NCBI GenBank assembly: GCA_024225035.1
Contig: JAAEMX010000025.1
Location: forward strand, 124,001 to 188,000
Direction: 5' to 3'
Source of the DNA: Lentisphaerota bacterium
Lineage (GTDB): Bacteria; Verrucomicrobiota; Lentisphaeria; Victivallales; Victivallaceae
DNA length: 64,000 nucleotides
Within the stretch, counting starts at the first letter, position 1; every line of letters begins with the position of its first letter. Shown here in pieces: positions 35,511 through 44,773 of this stretch. The position numbers and the translations under genes were made by a program. Under the pieces are notes generated by a model. That model was not told the DNA's origin, ran no database searches, and saw only the letters and a list, made by a program, of their open reading frames with translations.

Positions 35511-36446
35511 CTACTGTGCGTTTTCTCCGATGTTAAATAACGCCGAAGCATAATATTCCGGATTAAACGGTTGCAGGTCTTCCGGGCTTTCCCCAAAACC
35601 GGCAAAAAATACCGGAAATCCGAATTCCTGTTGCAGTGCGACTGCCATACCGCCTTTACCGGTGCCGTCGAGTTTGGTCAAAACCAAACCGCTGATACCA
35701 GCTACTTTCGAAAACTCTCGCGCCTGGTTAATGGCGTTTGCTCCAAGACTGGAGTCAACTGTAAGCCATACTTCATGTGGGGCGCCTGGATAAATTTTGT
35801 CAATAGTGCGGCGGATTTTTCCGAGTTCATCCATGAGGCCGCGACTGGTATGCTGGCGTCCGGCTGTATCTATCAGCAGGATATCAGCATTTTTTGCCTG
35901 CGCTGAACGGACCGCATCAAAAGCGACGCTTGAAGGGTCAGCGCCGTGTTTTGAGGAAATAACGTGAGTATCGGTACGGTCTCCCCAAAGTTTGAGCTGT
36001 TCAACAGCTGCAGCACGAAAAGTATCACATGCGGCAAGCATTACTTTTTTCCCTTCGCGGGTCCACAAGGAAGCTAGTTTGCCGATGCTGGTAGTTTTGC
36101 CACTGCCGTTAACGCCGACAAATAGAATTACTGTCGGGTTTGAATCGGCATTGAAATTGATTTCCCGTTGATTCTTTTGAAGAATAGTGCAGACATCTTC
36201 AGAAGCTACACGATAGATGTCAGAGGAGGTTGATACCTGACCGCGTTCATAGCGGTCACGGATATCCCCAACAATTTTCAGACTGGCAGGAACGCCAAAG
36301 TCTGACTGAATCAACATAGCTTCAAGGTCATCAAACTGTTCATCTGTCCAGCTTTTTTCGCCAGTGAATACACTGGAAATACCACGTGCCACAGAGGTTG
36401 TGGTTTTTTGCAGACCTTTTTTGAATTTCGAGAAAATAGAAATCAT
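35511..36446 (-). CDS. ftsY: Signal recognition particle receptor
   Basis: A 311-residue SRP-type GTPase that docks ribosome-SRP complexes at the membrane. The NG domain is complete: GVNGSGKTTSIGKLA (P-loop), DTFRAAAVEQL, LIDTAGRQHTSRGLMDEL and LTKLDGTGKGG. There is only a short N-terminal lead, lacking the long acidic A domain of E. coli FtsY. Its ATG overlaps the nusB stop by four bases, so the two are coupled. Confidence 0.97.
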   Translation of the reverse strand: MISIFSKFKKGLQKTTTSVARGISSVFTGEKSWTDEQFDDLEAMLIQSDFGVPASLKIVGDIRDRYERGQVSTSSDIYRVASEDVCTILQKNQREINFNADSNPTVILFVGVNGSGKTTSIGKLASLWTREGKKVMLAACDTFRAAAVEQLKLWGDRTDTHVISSKHGADPSSVAFDAVRSAQAKNADILLIDTAGRQHTSRGLMDELGKIRRTIDKIYPGAPHEVWLTVDSSLGANAINQAREFSKVAGISGLVLTKLDGTGKGGMAVALQQEFGFPVFFAGFGESPEDLQPFNPEYYASALFNIGENAQ

Positions 36447-36940
36447 AATTCCTTAACAGCTTTTCTAGCGGGGCGGTCTAAAGAATCCTTTATACCGTTA
36501 AGAACCCCATTTATAAAGTTACCTGCCTTTGCTCCGCTGTAATCACGAGCGATTTCAACAGCTTCATTTATACTGACTACCGGAGGAACTTCAGCGACAA
36601 AAAGCATTTCAAAAGCGGCGACACGCATGACATTGCGATCAACATTAGCCATTCTCTCGAAATCCCATTTATCTGCTTTTTCTGAGATAGCAGCGTCAAT
36701 TTGTTCGTGATGATCCCTGATGCCATTAACCACAAATTCTGCGTATTCGATACCTTTACGTGAAAAGCGGTTTTCCTTAAGGCCATGTTCTTCAACGGCT
36801 TGATTCAGGAAGCGCTGCCATCGCAGTGTGAAGTCTTCCTCGCCGATCAGATCCTGTTGGAACATGAACTGCATCGCCAGTTCACGGCCAAGTCTTTTGG
36901 CATGGAGGCGAGGATCAAATTTATTGTTATCTGAACCCAT
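36443..36940 (-). CDS. nusB: Transcription antitermination factor NusB
   Basis: A 165-residue all-helical RNA-binding protein needed for rRNA antitermination with NusE. It shows the N-terminal RELAMQFMFQQD pattern and the C-terminal NVDRNVMRVAAFEMLF, PPVVSINEAVEIARDYSG and FINGVLNGI blocks. It lies 27 bp after ribH, a pairing common in bacteria, and overlaps ftsY by four bases. Confidence 0.95.
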   Translation of the reverse strand: MGSDNNKFDPRLHAKRLGRELAMQFMFQQDLIGEEDFTLRWQRFLNQAVEEHGLKENRFSRKGIEYAEFVVNGIRDHHEQIDAAISEKADKWDFERMANVDRNVMRVAAFEMLFVAEVPPVVSINEAVEIARDYSGAKAGNFINGVLNGIKDSLDRPARKAVKEL

Positions 36941-36967
36941 TGTAAGGTTTTTTCCTATTGTCTTAGA

Positions 36968-37447
36968 TTATTTAATTTTCTTGTTCAAATTAGCCATTTC
37001 AATAGCTGCAAGGGCTGCGTCAGCACCTTTGTTTCCGGCTTTTGTGCCGCTGCGTTCAATGGCCTGTTCAATATTGTCAGCTGTAATCAGTCCGTAACCG
37101 ACAGGAATGCCGGACTCGAGACCAAGCAGAGCCAGAGCCTTAGATACTTCAGCATTAATGTAACCGGCATGTGGTGTAGCTCCCTGAATGACCACCCCCA
37201 GAGCAACAACGGCGTCAAAACGTCCGAGGTCAACAAGCTTTTTGGCTGCAAAAGGCAGTTCGTAGGCTCCTGGAACCCAGGCTACTTCTACATTTTTTGC
37301 ATCTCCGCCATGGCGAACAACTGCATCAATTGCCCCATCAAGCAATTTACTTACGAAAAATTCATTAAATCTGCTGCAAACGATACCGATTTTCAGGTCT
37401 TTTGCTTCGATAGTGCCTTCAAATACATTTTTCACACATCTATCCAT
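36968..37447 (-). CDS. ribH: 6,7-dimethyl-8-ribityllumazine synthase
   Basis: A 159-residue subunit of the icosahedral or pentameric lumazine synthase. It has IGIVCSRFNEFF, VAWVPGAYELPFAAKKL, ALGVVIQGATPHAGYI with the conserved His, and VGYGLITADNIEQAIERSGTKAGNKG. Normal length. A 7-bp inverted repeat lies 25 bp upstream of its start. Confidence 0.97.
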   Translation of the reverse strand: MDRCVKNVFEGTIEAKDLKIGIVCSRFNEFFVSKLLDGAIDAVVRHGGDAKNVEVAWVPGAYELPFAAKKLVDLGRFDAVVALGVVIQGATPHAGYINAEVSKALALLGLESGIPVGYGLITADNIEQAIERSGTKAGNKGADAALAAIEMANLNKKIK

Positions 37448-37634
37448 AGTTACTGTCTCCAGTTTTTATAAAAGACCATCCATCACAATGTGGTCTTCAA
37501 ATAGCTATAAAAATAAACTTAAGTTGCTTTTTTCTCACTTATTTAAAATAATATATTCTAATACTTTAAAACTCTATTTCAATGCTAAGCAGGTAAAATC
37601 TGACCTTGAATCGCTATAAAAATAGCTTTATAGG
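37448..37634. other. 187-bp spacer between ribBA and ribH
   Basis: It contains a 7-bp inverted repeat at 37472-37497. It also has a repeated word GCTATAAAAATA near 37505 and 37613. The spacer is large for the otherwise tight rib run, so ribH may have its own promoter or attenuator. No small gene is visible. Confidence 0.4.
37472..37497 (-). promoter_or_regulatory. Inverted repeat upstream of ribH
   Basis: AAGACCA (37472-37478) and TGGTCTT (37491-37497) form a 7-bp stem with a 12-nt loop. On the minus strand the stem is followed by TTTTAT and then the ribH ribosome binding site. It could be a weak attenuator or operator. Confidence 0.35.
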
Positions 37635-38831
37635 TCAAATCATGTGTCCCATGCGCTCTTTTTTGGTGCGCAAGTAGTATTCATTGTGTTCCTGCGGTTG
37701 AATCACGAGTGGAACTCTTTCAGTGATTTTTAGTTCGTATCCGGACAAGCCGACAAGTTTACAAGGGTTATTTGTGAGCAGCTTGACAGACTTTACTCCG
37801 AGGTCCTGAAGTATCTGTACTCCAAGGCCATATTCGCGCAAGTCAGCCTTAAAGCCGAGCTTTTCATTAGCTTCTATCGTGTCACAGCCCTCGTCCTGCA
37901 GCTTATATGCATGAACTTTGTTGAACAGGCCGATACCTCGTCCTTCCTGACGCATGTAGACAATAACTCCGGAGCCGTTTTCTACTATTCGTTTCATTGC
38001 GGTATGCAGCTGGTCTCCGCAATCGCAGCGGATGCTGCCGAAAACATCGCCGGTCAGGCATTCACTGTGGACACGTGTCAGGACATCTTCTTTGCCTTCT
38101 ATATCACCATAAATCATGGCAACGTGTTCCAGATAATCAACTCTTGACTTATAGGCAACAATTTTAAATTCTCCAAAACAAGTAGGCATTTTAGCGGTTT
38201 CACCACGGGTGACCAGAACTTCATTGCGGCGGCGGAAGTTAATAAGTTCAGCCACAGAACACCATTTTAAGCCATGTTCTTGGCGGAACTTATCAAGTTC
38301 AGGTAAGCGGGACATAGTGCCGTCTTCGTTCATGATTTCGCAGATAACACCGGCAGGCGCTAATCCGGCAATACGGGCGAGGTCAACAGCTGCTTCTGTA
38401 TGCCCAGCTCGGCGCAGAACTCCGCCTTGACGTGCGATCAGCGGGAAAACGTGACCTGGAGAAACAAAGTCAGCTTGAGATGATGCGGGATCAATCAAAG
38501 CTTCAACGGTTTTAGCACGGTCAAACGCAGAAATTCCTGTAGTCGTACCTTGTTTGGCATCGACACTTTGAGTGAATGCGGTGCGATATGGATCTTCAGC
38601 AGAAGGCTGATAACTTAAATTCAACGGTGCAGCAACTTCCTCCGCGAGCGGAACGCAAACTAATCCTCTAGCGTGAGTAACCATAAAGTTAATGGATTCA
38701 GGTGTGATTTTTGCGGCGGCAGCTATTAAATCACCTTCATTCTCACGGTTTTCGTCATCGGTGACAACAACCAGTTCACCGCGACGCAGTGCGGCAACTA
38801 CTTCTTCAACCGGATCAAATTTTATAGCCAT
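37635..38831 (-). CDS. ribBA: Bifunctional DHBP synthase / GTP cyclohydrolase II
   Basis: A 398-residue fusion supplying both riboflavin precursors. The N-terminal RibB half has DDENRENEGDLIAAA and the GHVFPLIARQGGVLRRAGHTEAAVDL block. The C-terminal RibA half has the zinc site ECLTGDVFGSIRCDCGDQL and RQEGRGIGLFNKVHAYKLQDEG. It is the first gene after the FMN riboswitch and terminator, so it is directly controlled by FMN. Confidence 0.97.
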   Translation of the reverse strand: MAIKFDPVEEVVAALRRGELVVVTDDENRENEGDLIAAAAKITPESINFMVTHARGLVCVPLAEEVAAPLNLSYQPSAEDPYRTAFTQSVDAKQGTTTGISAFDRAKTVEALIDPASSQADFVSPGHVFPLIARQGGVLRRAGHTEAAVDLARIAGLAPAGVICEIMNEDGTMSRLPELDKFRQEHGLKWCSVAELINFRRRNEVLVTRGETAKMPTCFGEFKIVAYKSRVDYLEHVAMIYGDIEGKEDVLTRVHSECLTGDVFGSIRCDCGDQLHTAMKRIVENGSGVIVYMRQEGRGIGLFNKVHAYKLQDEGCDTIEANEKLGFKADLREYGLGVQILQDLGVKSVKLLTNNPCKLVGLSGYELKITERVPLVIQPQEHNEYYLRTKKERMGHMI

Positions 38832-38865
38832 AACAATTACCTGTGGTTATTTTAAAATACAATCA

Positions 38866-38898
38866 TAAAAAAAGCCCTGAATAATAAAATTCAGGGCT
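38866..38898 (-). terminator. Riboswitch expression-platform terminator before ribBA
   Basis: On the minus strand AGCCCTGA (38898-38891) pairs with TCAGGGCT (38880-38873), followed by seven T residues (38872-38866). It lies between the FMN aptamer and ribBA, so FMN binding should favour its formation and stop transcription. Confidence 0.85.
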
Positions 38899-38941
38899 GA
38901 ATGTGCAAAAAAACATACTGGTATGAAGTCCATACCATAAA

Positions 38942-39060
38942 AATCTTCTTTCATCCAGACTGTAACTGTCGGTCATGGAATTTCACCATATCAATCCCGT
39001 GTTAACGGGAGTCGCGGACTATACCGCCGGTCAGGAATTTCACCTTGCCCCGAAGATCTC
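38942..39060 (-). ncRNA. FMN riboswitch (RFN element)
   Basis: Read on the minus strand it has the conserved RFN elements in order: ATCTTCGGGGCAAGGTGAAA near the 5' end, TTCCTGACCGGCGGT, AGTCCGCGA, a variable stem (CTCCCGTTAACACGGGA), GGTGAAATTCCATGACCGAC, AGTCTGGATGAAAGAAGAT. The closing stem pairs ATCTTC with GAAGAT. It controls ribBA and, through the uninterrupted minus-strand gene run, probably ribH, nusB, ftsY, ribD and ribE. Mechanism by transcription termination is inferred from the terminator just downstream. Confidence 0.97.
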
Positions 39061-39160
39061 CGATGACGGATAACCGTCCCGGTCTATTTTAAACAACTCA
39101 GGTTTATCAAACCTGTGCGCTTTATTAAGCTCAAAGCATAAATATACAACGCAAAAGCAA

Positions 39161-40258
39161 TTATACAATCACGTCTTCTGACGCGCTGTCAAAAATATGC
39201 ACCTTAGGCATGAACAGCGGCAGTTGTACTTTGTCGCCAACGTGGAACTTGTTGTGAGCTTCAACGCGGGCGATGAAAGAATGAGCACCTGTATTCATAT
39301 ACAGATAGGTTTCGCAACCCATTGGTTCCATAACTTCAACTTCGGCTTCGATTGATGGGTAGTCACCATCTTCTGTTTTGCTCCAGCAGATGTCTTCCGG
39401 ACGAATACCGAAAACAATTTTCTTATCAGCGTAAGGAGTAAGTCTTTCTTCCCATTCCTTAAGCATTTTAAGTTCAAAGGTTTCTTCTTTGAAGTAGAGA
39501 CCATCAGACTTAGAAACAAGTACTCCATGGAAAAAGTTCATTGGAGGAGTACCGATGAATCCAGCTACGAACAAGTTAGCAGGATTATCATAAAGGTTAA
39601 GCGGGTTGTCTACCTGCTGAATGAGGCCGTCTTTCATCACACAAATGCGATCACCCATGGTCATCGCTTCAACCTGGTCATGCGTAACATAAATCATGGT
39701 TGTTTCAAGCTGAGTGTGCAGTTTACTGATTTCAGTACGCATCTGAACACGCATTTTAGCGTCAAGGTTAGAAAGAGGTTCATCAAACAGGAATGCTTCA
39801 GGCTTACGGACAATCGCACGGCCTACAGCAACACGCTGACGCTGACCACCGGAAAGTGCTTTCGGACGACGGTCGAGATATTCTTCAATACTCAGAATGC
39901 GGGCAGCTTCTTCAACACGTTTTTTGATTTCAGATTTTTTGAATTTACGCAGTTTAAGGCCAAAAGCCATGTTATCATAAACGGTCATGTGTGGGTAAAG
40001 AGCATAGTTCTGAAAAACCATCGCAATGTCGCGGTCTTTCGGAGGAACATCGTTGACTTCACGATTACCAATATGAACTGTACCTTCAGAGATTTCTTCA
40101 AGACCAGCTATCATGCGTAGTGTTGTAGATTTACCACAACCGGAAGGTCCAACCAGTACCATAAATTCGCGGTCACGAATTTCCAGATCAATGTTCTTTA
40201 CAGCTTTGACGTTTCCCGGGTAGATTTTTGCAATGTTTTTTAATGTTACTTCAGCCAT
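39161..40258 (-). CDS. Sugar ABC transporter ATPase (MalK/UgpC/MsmX type)
   Basis: A 365-residue ABC ATPase. It has [19 protein letters not shown] (Walker A), the Q-loop [16 protein letters not shown], the signature [30 protein letters not shown] (Walker B) and the switch HDQVEAMT. The C-terminal 130 residues form the OB-like regulatory domain of MalK/UgpC proteins. No permease or binding protein genes adjoin it, which fits an MsmX-like ATPase shared by several carbohydrate importers. Its 5' UTR has an unusual set of three mutually complementary segments. Confidence 0.93.
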   Translation of the reverse strand: MAEVTLKNIAKIYPGNVKAVKNIDLEIRDREFMVLVGPSGCGKSTTLRMIAGLEEISEGTVHIGNREVNDVPPKDRDIAMVFQNYALYPHMTVYDNMAFGLKLRKFKKSEIKKRVEEAARILSIEEYLDRRPKALSGGQRQRVAVGRAIVRKPEAFLFDEPLSNLDAKMRVQMRTEISKLHTQLETTMIYVTHDQVEAMTMGDRICVMKDGLIQQVDNPLNLYDNPANLFVAGFIGTPPMNFFHGVLVSKSDGLYFKEETFELKMLKEWEERLTPYADKKIVFGIRPEDICWSKTEDGDYPSIEAEVEVMEPMGCETYLYMNTGAHSFIARVEAHNKFHVGDKVQLPLFMPKVHIFDSASEDVIV

Positions 40259-40328
40259 GTATCCACTCTCCTGAATTGAGTTTACGAATCTTTTGTTTTA
40301 ATCGTGGATACGTGCGCGATTATCCACG
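40259..40328 (-). promoter_or_regulatory. Three-segment alternative stem in the ABC ATPase 5' UTR
   Basis: On the minus strand the mRNA would carry CGTGGATA (40328-40321), then GTATCCACG (40311-40303), then GTGGATAC (40266-40259), ending just before the ATG. The middle segment can pair perfectly over 8 bp with either the first or the third. Pairing with the third encloses the GGAG ribosome binding site and abuts the start codon; pairing with the first would free it. It could instead be a cluster of repressor half-sites in the DNA. Confidence 0.5.
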
Positions 40329-40336
40329 AAAAGGGT

Positions 40337-40366
40337 AATATACTGGATAAAAGTATTAATTTCCAA
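40337..40366 (-). promoter_or_regulatory. Promoter of the sugar ABC ATPase gene
   Basis: On the minus strand TTGGAA (40366-40361) and TATATT (40342-40337) are 18 bp apart. Transcription would start near 40330, so the first segment of the alternative stem would be at the very 5' end of the mRNA. Confidence 0.5.
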
Positions 40367-40511
40367 TTTTTTTGCAAAAAAATTAATAAATGTATAAAGC
40401 AAACGGCCATTTCACAACTGCTTGGTTTTTAGAACCCAGCAAGTAAAATGCCCGTAGTGCTTTTGAAGATGATTTCCTGATATAAAGGTGGAAATCTAAA
40501 GTATAGTATGA

Positions 40512-41699
40512 CTAGTTATTCCAGTAAGGCGATATTTGCCTCAGGCGATCTATGATCGGAGGCAGGTGCTCAATAACAAAGTCAATTTCTTGTTCTGTAT
40601 TAAAGCGTGAAAGGCTGAATCTGATAGTGCCGTGCGCCGCAGTATAAGGCAGTCCCATAGCACGCAAGACGTGAGATGGTTCCAGGCTTCCGGTTGTGCA
40701 CGCACTGCCGCTTGAGGCGCAGATGCCGAGGCGATCCATCAGCATAAGGATAGATTCTCCCTCAATAAATTCAAAACTGATTGAAGCTGTATTTGGCAGA
40801 CGGCTGTCCATGTCACCGTTAATTCTGATTTTAGGAACCCGTTCTGCAATACCAGCCTCAAGTCTGTCACGCAATGCTTTAACGCGAGTGTTTTCATCGT
40901 CAAGGTATCTACCGGCAACTTCTGCAGCCTTGCCTAAAGCTACCATGTAAGGAACATTTTCTGTTCCGGCGCGACGTCCTTTTTCCTGATGACCGCCTAC
41001 CAGATACGGACGGAAGCGAATGCCGCGTTTTACATAAAGTGCGCCAACACCTTTGGGAGCGTGGAGCTTATGCCCTGAGAGACTCAGCATATCGATAGGG
41101 CTTTCACTGAGATTCATCGGAATTTTGCCGACGGCCTGAACCGCATCTGTATGGAATAGAGCTCCGTAGCGATGGGCTATTTCAGCACATTTCTCAACAG
41201 GATAAACATTACCTGTCTCATTGTTTGCCCACATAATTGATACGACAGCGGTGTCGTCATCAACGGCCTCTTCAAGTCTTTCCATGTCCAGTCTGCCATG
41301 GGAGTCTACCGGAATATAGCTTACCGGGTAGCCGCGGCGTTCAAGTTCGTAACCGAGGTTGAGTACAGCTGGATGCTCTACTTTGGACATAACAACTTTG
41401 TGTTTTTTAGGGCAAACCTGTAAAGCACTCCAGATAGCGGCGCTGTCACTTTCAGTGCCGCAACTGGTGAAAATTACTTCAGTATGTTCACCTTTGTCAT
41501 TCTGATGACCGGCACCAAGCAGATTGGCCAGTTGAGTACGGGCATTGTTAATGTCATGCATAACCTGCCCGCCGAATGTATGTATGCTTGAAGGGTTGCC
41601 GTACAGCTCACAGAAGTAAGGGCGCATAGCCTCAAAAACTTCCGGATCCACTGCTGTGGTGGCATTGTTATCCAAGTATATAATTTTTTTATCAGTCAT
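40512..41699 (-). CDS. nifS: Cysteine desulfurase (NifS type)
   Basis: A 395-residue PLP enzyme giving sulfur for Fe-S clusters. It shows IYLDNNATTAVDPEV at the start, HTDAVQAVGKIP, the PLP lysine in LSGHKLHAPKG, and the persulfide Cys in SSGSACTTGSLEPSHVL. It lies 12 bp after nifU, which marks it as the scaffold's partner. No nitrogenase genes are near, so it is probably the general Fe-S assembly pair of this organism. Confidence 0.93.
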   Translation of the reverse strand: MTDKKIIYLDNNATTAVDPEVFEAMRPYFCELYGNPSSIHTFGGQVMHDINNARTQLANLLGAGHQNDKGEHTEVIFTSCGTESDSAAIWSALQVCPKKHKVVMSKVEHPAVLNLGYELERRGYPVSYIPVDSHGRLDMERLEEAVDDDTAVVSIMWANNETGNVYPVEKCAEIAHRYGALFHTDAVQAVGKIPMNLSESPIDMLSLSGHKLHAPKGVGALYVKRGIRFRPYLVGGHQEKGRRAGTENVPYMVALGKAAEVAGRYLDDENTRVKALRDRLEAGIAERVPKIRINGDMDSRLPNTASISFEFIEGESILMLMDRLGICASSGSACTTGSLEPSHVLRAMGLPYTAAHGTIRFSLSRFNTEQEIDFVIEHLPPIIDRLRQISPYWNN

Positions 41700-41711
41700 G
41701 GTACGAAACTC

Positions 41712-42575
41712 CTATTTGATGCTTTCGACAACCAGTTCCGGGAACAGGAATTCGCGGAGTTTATCTTCTACGACATGTTTGAGAGTAACATTGGCGGTCG
41801 GGCAGGTGGCGCAGCGTCCCTGCAGACGTACATAAATGGTGTTTTCCTTCAGGTCAACCAGCTCAATGCTGCCGCCGTCTCTTTCCAGCATGGGTTTGAT
41901 TTCGTCATCAATTACTTCCTGAACTTTGATTACGCGTTGTATAAGAGGAAGTTTTATGAAATCAGATTTTGCACCGGATGACCCTTCCTGCTTAGGGACC
42001 ATGTCTTTCCACAAGCCGTCCAGAATCAATTGGATTTCATCCAGGCAAGAGCCGCAGGCGCCGCCGGCTTTACAGTAATTAGTAATTTCTTCGCAAGAGT
42101 GCAGTTTATTTTCAAGAGCAACTTTGCGAATTTTTGTATCGGTAACACCAAAGCATTTGCAAACAATGCGGCCTTCGTGGTCATCATCGGCTTCAACCGG
42201 GCTTTCTTCGCCCCGGTAGTTGGCTATAGCTGATTGCAAAGCTTCCATGCCCATAACAGAGCAGTGCATTTTTTCTTCAGGAAGCTCACCGAGCAGCTTT
42301 ACAATATCCTGATTGGTGATTTTTGAAGCTTCTTCAATGGTCATGCCTTTGATGATTTCTGTAAGTGCGGAAGAGGAAGCGATCGCGCTGGCGCAGCCAA
42401 AAGTTTTGAACTTTACATCCGCAATACGTCCATTTTTATCAAGCTTAAAGGTAAGCTTAAGTGCATCACCGCAAGTTATATTACCTACTTCACCGACACC
42501 ATCCGGATTCTCAACTTCACCCACATTTTGGGGGTGCAGGAAGCGATTCATTACTTTATCGTTATAATCCCACAT
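41712..42575 (-). CDS. nifU: Fe-S cluster assembly scaffold NifU (three-domain)
   Basis: A 287-residue protein with the complete NifU layout. Residues 1-125 are an IscU-like scaffold with Cys35, Cys62 and Cys106. Residues about 133-185 are a BFD-type [2Fe-2S] domain (CKCFGVTD and CKAGGACGSC). Residues about 210-287 are an Nfu domain with GRCATCP. It builds clusters from NifS-derived sulfur and passes them on. GAGG precedes the ATG. It forms an operon with nifS. Confidence 0.95.
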   Translation of the reverse strand: MWDYNDKVMNRFLHPQNVGEVENPDGVGEVGNITCGDALKLTFKLDKNGRIADVKFKTFGCASAIASSSALTEIIKGMTIEEASKITNQDIVKLLGELPEEKMHCSVMGMEALQSAIANYRGEESPVEADDDHEGRIVCKCFGVTDTKIRKVALENKLHSCEEITNYCKAGGACGSCLDEIQLILDGLWKDMVPKQEGSSGAKSDFIKLPLIQRVIKVQEVIDDEIKPMLERDGGSIELVDLKENTIYVRLQGRCATCPTANVTLKHVVEDKLREFLFPELVVESIK

Positions 42576-42795
42576 TTGGAATACCTCAATTATTAAAAAA
42601 ATTATTCAAGCTTATATCTTATAAACTCTACTAAAATAGTATACAACTGAAAACACGATAATGTGCGCTCATTTTTCGCGAAATTCAATCTAATTGCAAA
42701 TAAAATTCTTTAATTCCAAAAACTTACAGAATAGTTTTATATAAATTCAGGTTTTGAAAGCAAAAAATAAATTTTCAAAGCCTGATGTGCTGTAA
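42576..42795. other. 220-bp spacer between proS and nifU
   Basis: AT-rich intergenic DNA that should hold the nifU promoter. A 6-bp hairpin CCTGAT/ATCAGG (42781-42800) overlaps the proS stop codon. On the minus strand it is followed by a distal T-rich stretch, so it may be the proS terminator. No IscR-like box was recognised. Confidence 0.4.
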
Positions 42796-44532
42796 TCAGG
42801 AATACTTTGCGTATTCTTCTGAAATTATGCGCTGCATTGTGCTGGCAACAGTTGTTATATCAAGCAGTTCACCATCACGATTGCCACGTCGTTTGAACTC
42901 AATTTTACCATCCACAACAGTTTTTGGAGAAAGCACCAGACGCAGCGGAATGCCAAGCAGGTCAGCGTCGTTAAACATAAATCCGGCTTTTTCGCCGCGA
43001 TCATCAAACAATACTTCGATGCCTGCAGCAAGCAGTTGTTCGTAAATGCGTTCGGCCTCAGCTTTAACATTCTCTTTGTTTGGATTCAAAGCGCAGAGCT
43101 GTAACTGGTAAGGAGCAACAGTAATAGGCCAGATCGGGCCGAATTTGTCGTGGCTTTGTTCAATAGTTGAAGCCATTGCGCGTCCCACACCGATACCGTA
43201 GCAGCCCATAATTATCGGATGTGCTTTACCGTTTTGATCGAGAAAGTCACAGCCCATTGTTTCAGAGTACTTGGTGCCAAGCTGGAAGATATTGCCAACT
43301 TCAATGCCGCGTTTTTCCTCCAGAGGCGCTCCAGTCAGCGGGCAGGGGTCTCCGGCACGCACGGTAGCAATATCGGCAACGATCACATCTTCGACACGGG
43401 GCATATCCCGGTCAAAGTTAAAGTTTTTGAAGTGGTAATGTGCTTCGTTGGCGCCAACTACAAGATTTGAAGATTCAGCAGCTGAACGGTCTACTACAAT
43501 TTTCACTTTCTCGGCGTCTATTGAAAGCGGTGACGCATAACCGGGTTCGCAGCCGACCGCTCGGATGGCATCATCTTCGGCAAATTTTAATTCAGGTACT
43601 TTGAGCAGGTTCTGCAGCTTGCTTTCATTAACCTCAAAGTCTCCGCGAATCACAGCAAAAATGAGATCTCCATTAATAGTATCCTGATAAAAGACGGCTT
43701 TACCGGTATTTTCCGGTTTCATATTCAGGAATGCCGCTACTTCTTCAATAGTCTCAGTTCCTGGAGTATGAACTTTTTCGAGTTCCAGTGGAGTCTCTTT
43801 GTTAAATTCCCAGGCGGCGGAAGCAACTTCACGGTTAGCGCGGTATTTGCCGCATGGAGAAACAAATATGGTATCTTCGCCATGTTCAGAAACTGCCATG
43901 AACTCATGAGAAACTTTACCCCCCATCATGCCGGAGTTAGATTCGATAGACAAAACATCATTCATGCCGATGCGGCGGAAAATGTTTTCATATGCCTTAT
44001 GTACTTTTTTGTAGTATTCTTCAAGGCACTTTTGAGTGGCATGGAAAGAGTATCCGTCTTTCATGGTGAATTCGCGAACACGGATGAGTCCGGCACGCGG
44101 ACGGGCTTCGTCACGGTATTTTGTTTGAATCTGATAGACCATGCAGGGAAGTTGTTTATAGCTGCTGAGCTCAGTGCGCACCAGATGTGAAACAGCTTCT
44201 TCGTGAGTCATTGCCAGCACCATGTCTTTGCCATTGCGGTCATTGAAGCGGAGCAATTCCTGGCCAACTGATTCGTAGCGACCGGATTCCTGCCATAATT
44301 CGGCGGGCAAAGCTACCGGCATCAGTATTTCCTGACCTTCTATATGATTCATTTCTTCGCGGATAATGGTTTCTATTTTATGAGTAATCTTCTTTCCGAC
44401 AGGGAGTAATGAATATATTCCGGCAGAAACCATTCTTGCATAACCGCCTCTGATCAGGAACTTATGGCTAGGGGTCTTGGCATCTTTGGGGTCTTCTTTG
44501 ATGCGGCGACCTACCAGTTTGCTCATTCTCAT
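42796..44532 (-). CDS. proS: Prolyl-tRNA synthetase (bacterial type)
   Basis: A 578-residue class II synthetase with an inserted editing domain. Motif blocks are KFLIRGGYARMVSAGIYSLLPVGKKI, EMNHIEGQEILMPVALPAELWQESGRY, KYRDEARPRAGLIRVREFTMKDGYSFH, and GCYGIGVGRAMASTIEQ near the C-terminus, followed by an anticodon-binding domain. The ATG at 44532 is preferred to one 66 bp upstream: it has CGGAG six bases ahead and matches the family N-terminus. It is monocistronic, as far as the sequence shows. Confidence 0.95.
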   Translation of the reverse strand: MRMSKLVGRRIKEDPKDAKTPSHKFLIRGGYARMVSAGIYSLLPVGKKITHKIETIIREEMNHIEGQEILMPVALPAELWQESGRYESVGQELLRFNDRNGKDMVLAMTHEEAVSHLVRTELSSYKQLPCMVYQIQTKYRDEARPRAGLIRVREFTMKDGYSFHATQKCLEEYYKKVHKAYENIFRRIGMNDVLSIESNSGMMGGKVSHEFMAVSEHGEDTIFVSPCGKYRANREVASAAWEFNKETPLELEKVHTPGTETIEEVAAFLNMKPENTGKAVFYQDTINGDLIFAVIRGDFEVNESKLQNLLKVPELKFAEDDAIRAVGCEPGYASPLSIDAEKVKIVVDRSAAESSNLVVGANEAHYHFKNFNFDRDMPRVEDVIVADIATVRAGDPCPLTGAPLEEKRGIEVGNIFQLGTKYSETMGCDFLDQNGKAHPIIMGCYGIGVGRAMASTIEQSHDKFGPIWPITVAPYQLQLCALNPNKENVKAEAERIYEQLLAAGIEVLFDDRGEKAGFMFNDADLLGIPLRLVLSPKTVVDGKIEFKRRGNRDGELLDITTVASTMQRIISEEYAKYS

Positions 44533-44773
44533 GTGTGTGACTCCGTATATAAATATTTGCGTTAAAGCATCTTGCTCGATAAGAATAGATGAGCACATAA
44601 TTTAGTTTAAAAAAAGTTTTTTGCAATATTTTAAGCGTAATATTCTATAAGTAAGAACGCACATATTTTATTTATTAAAAATGAAACTCAAAAATATCTT
44701 GAAAACTCTGCTGATAACTGTAAAATTATAGATAGCAAATGATTATTTGAACAGTTAAATGGAGAGCATATTA

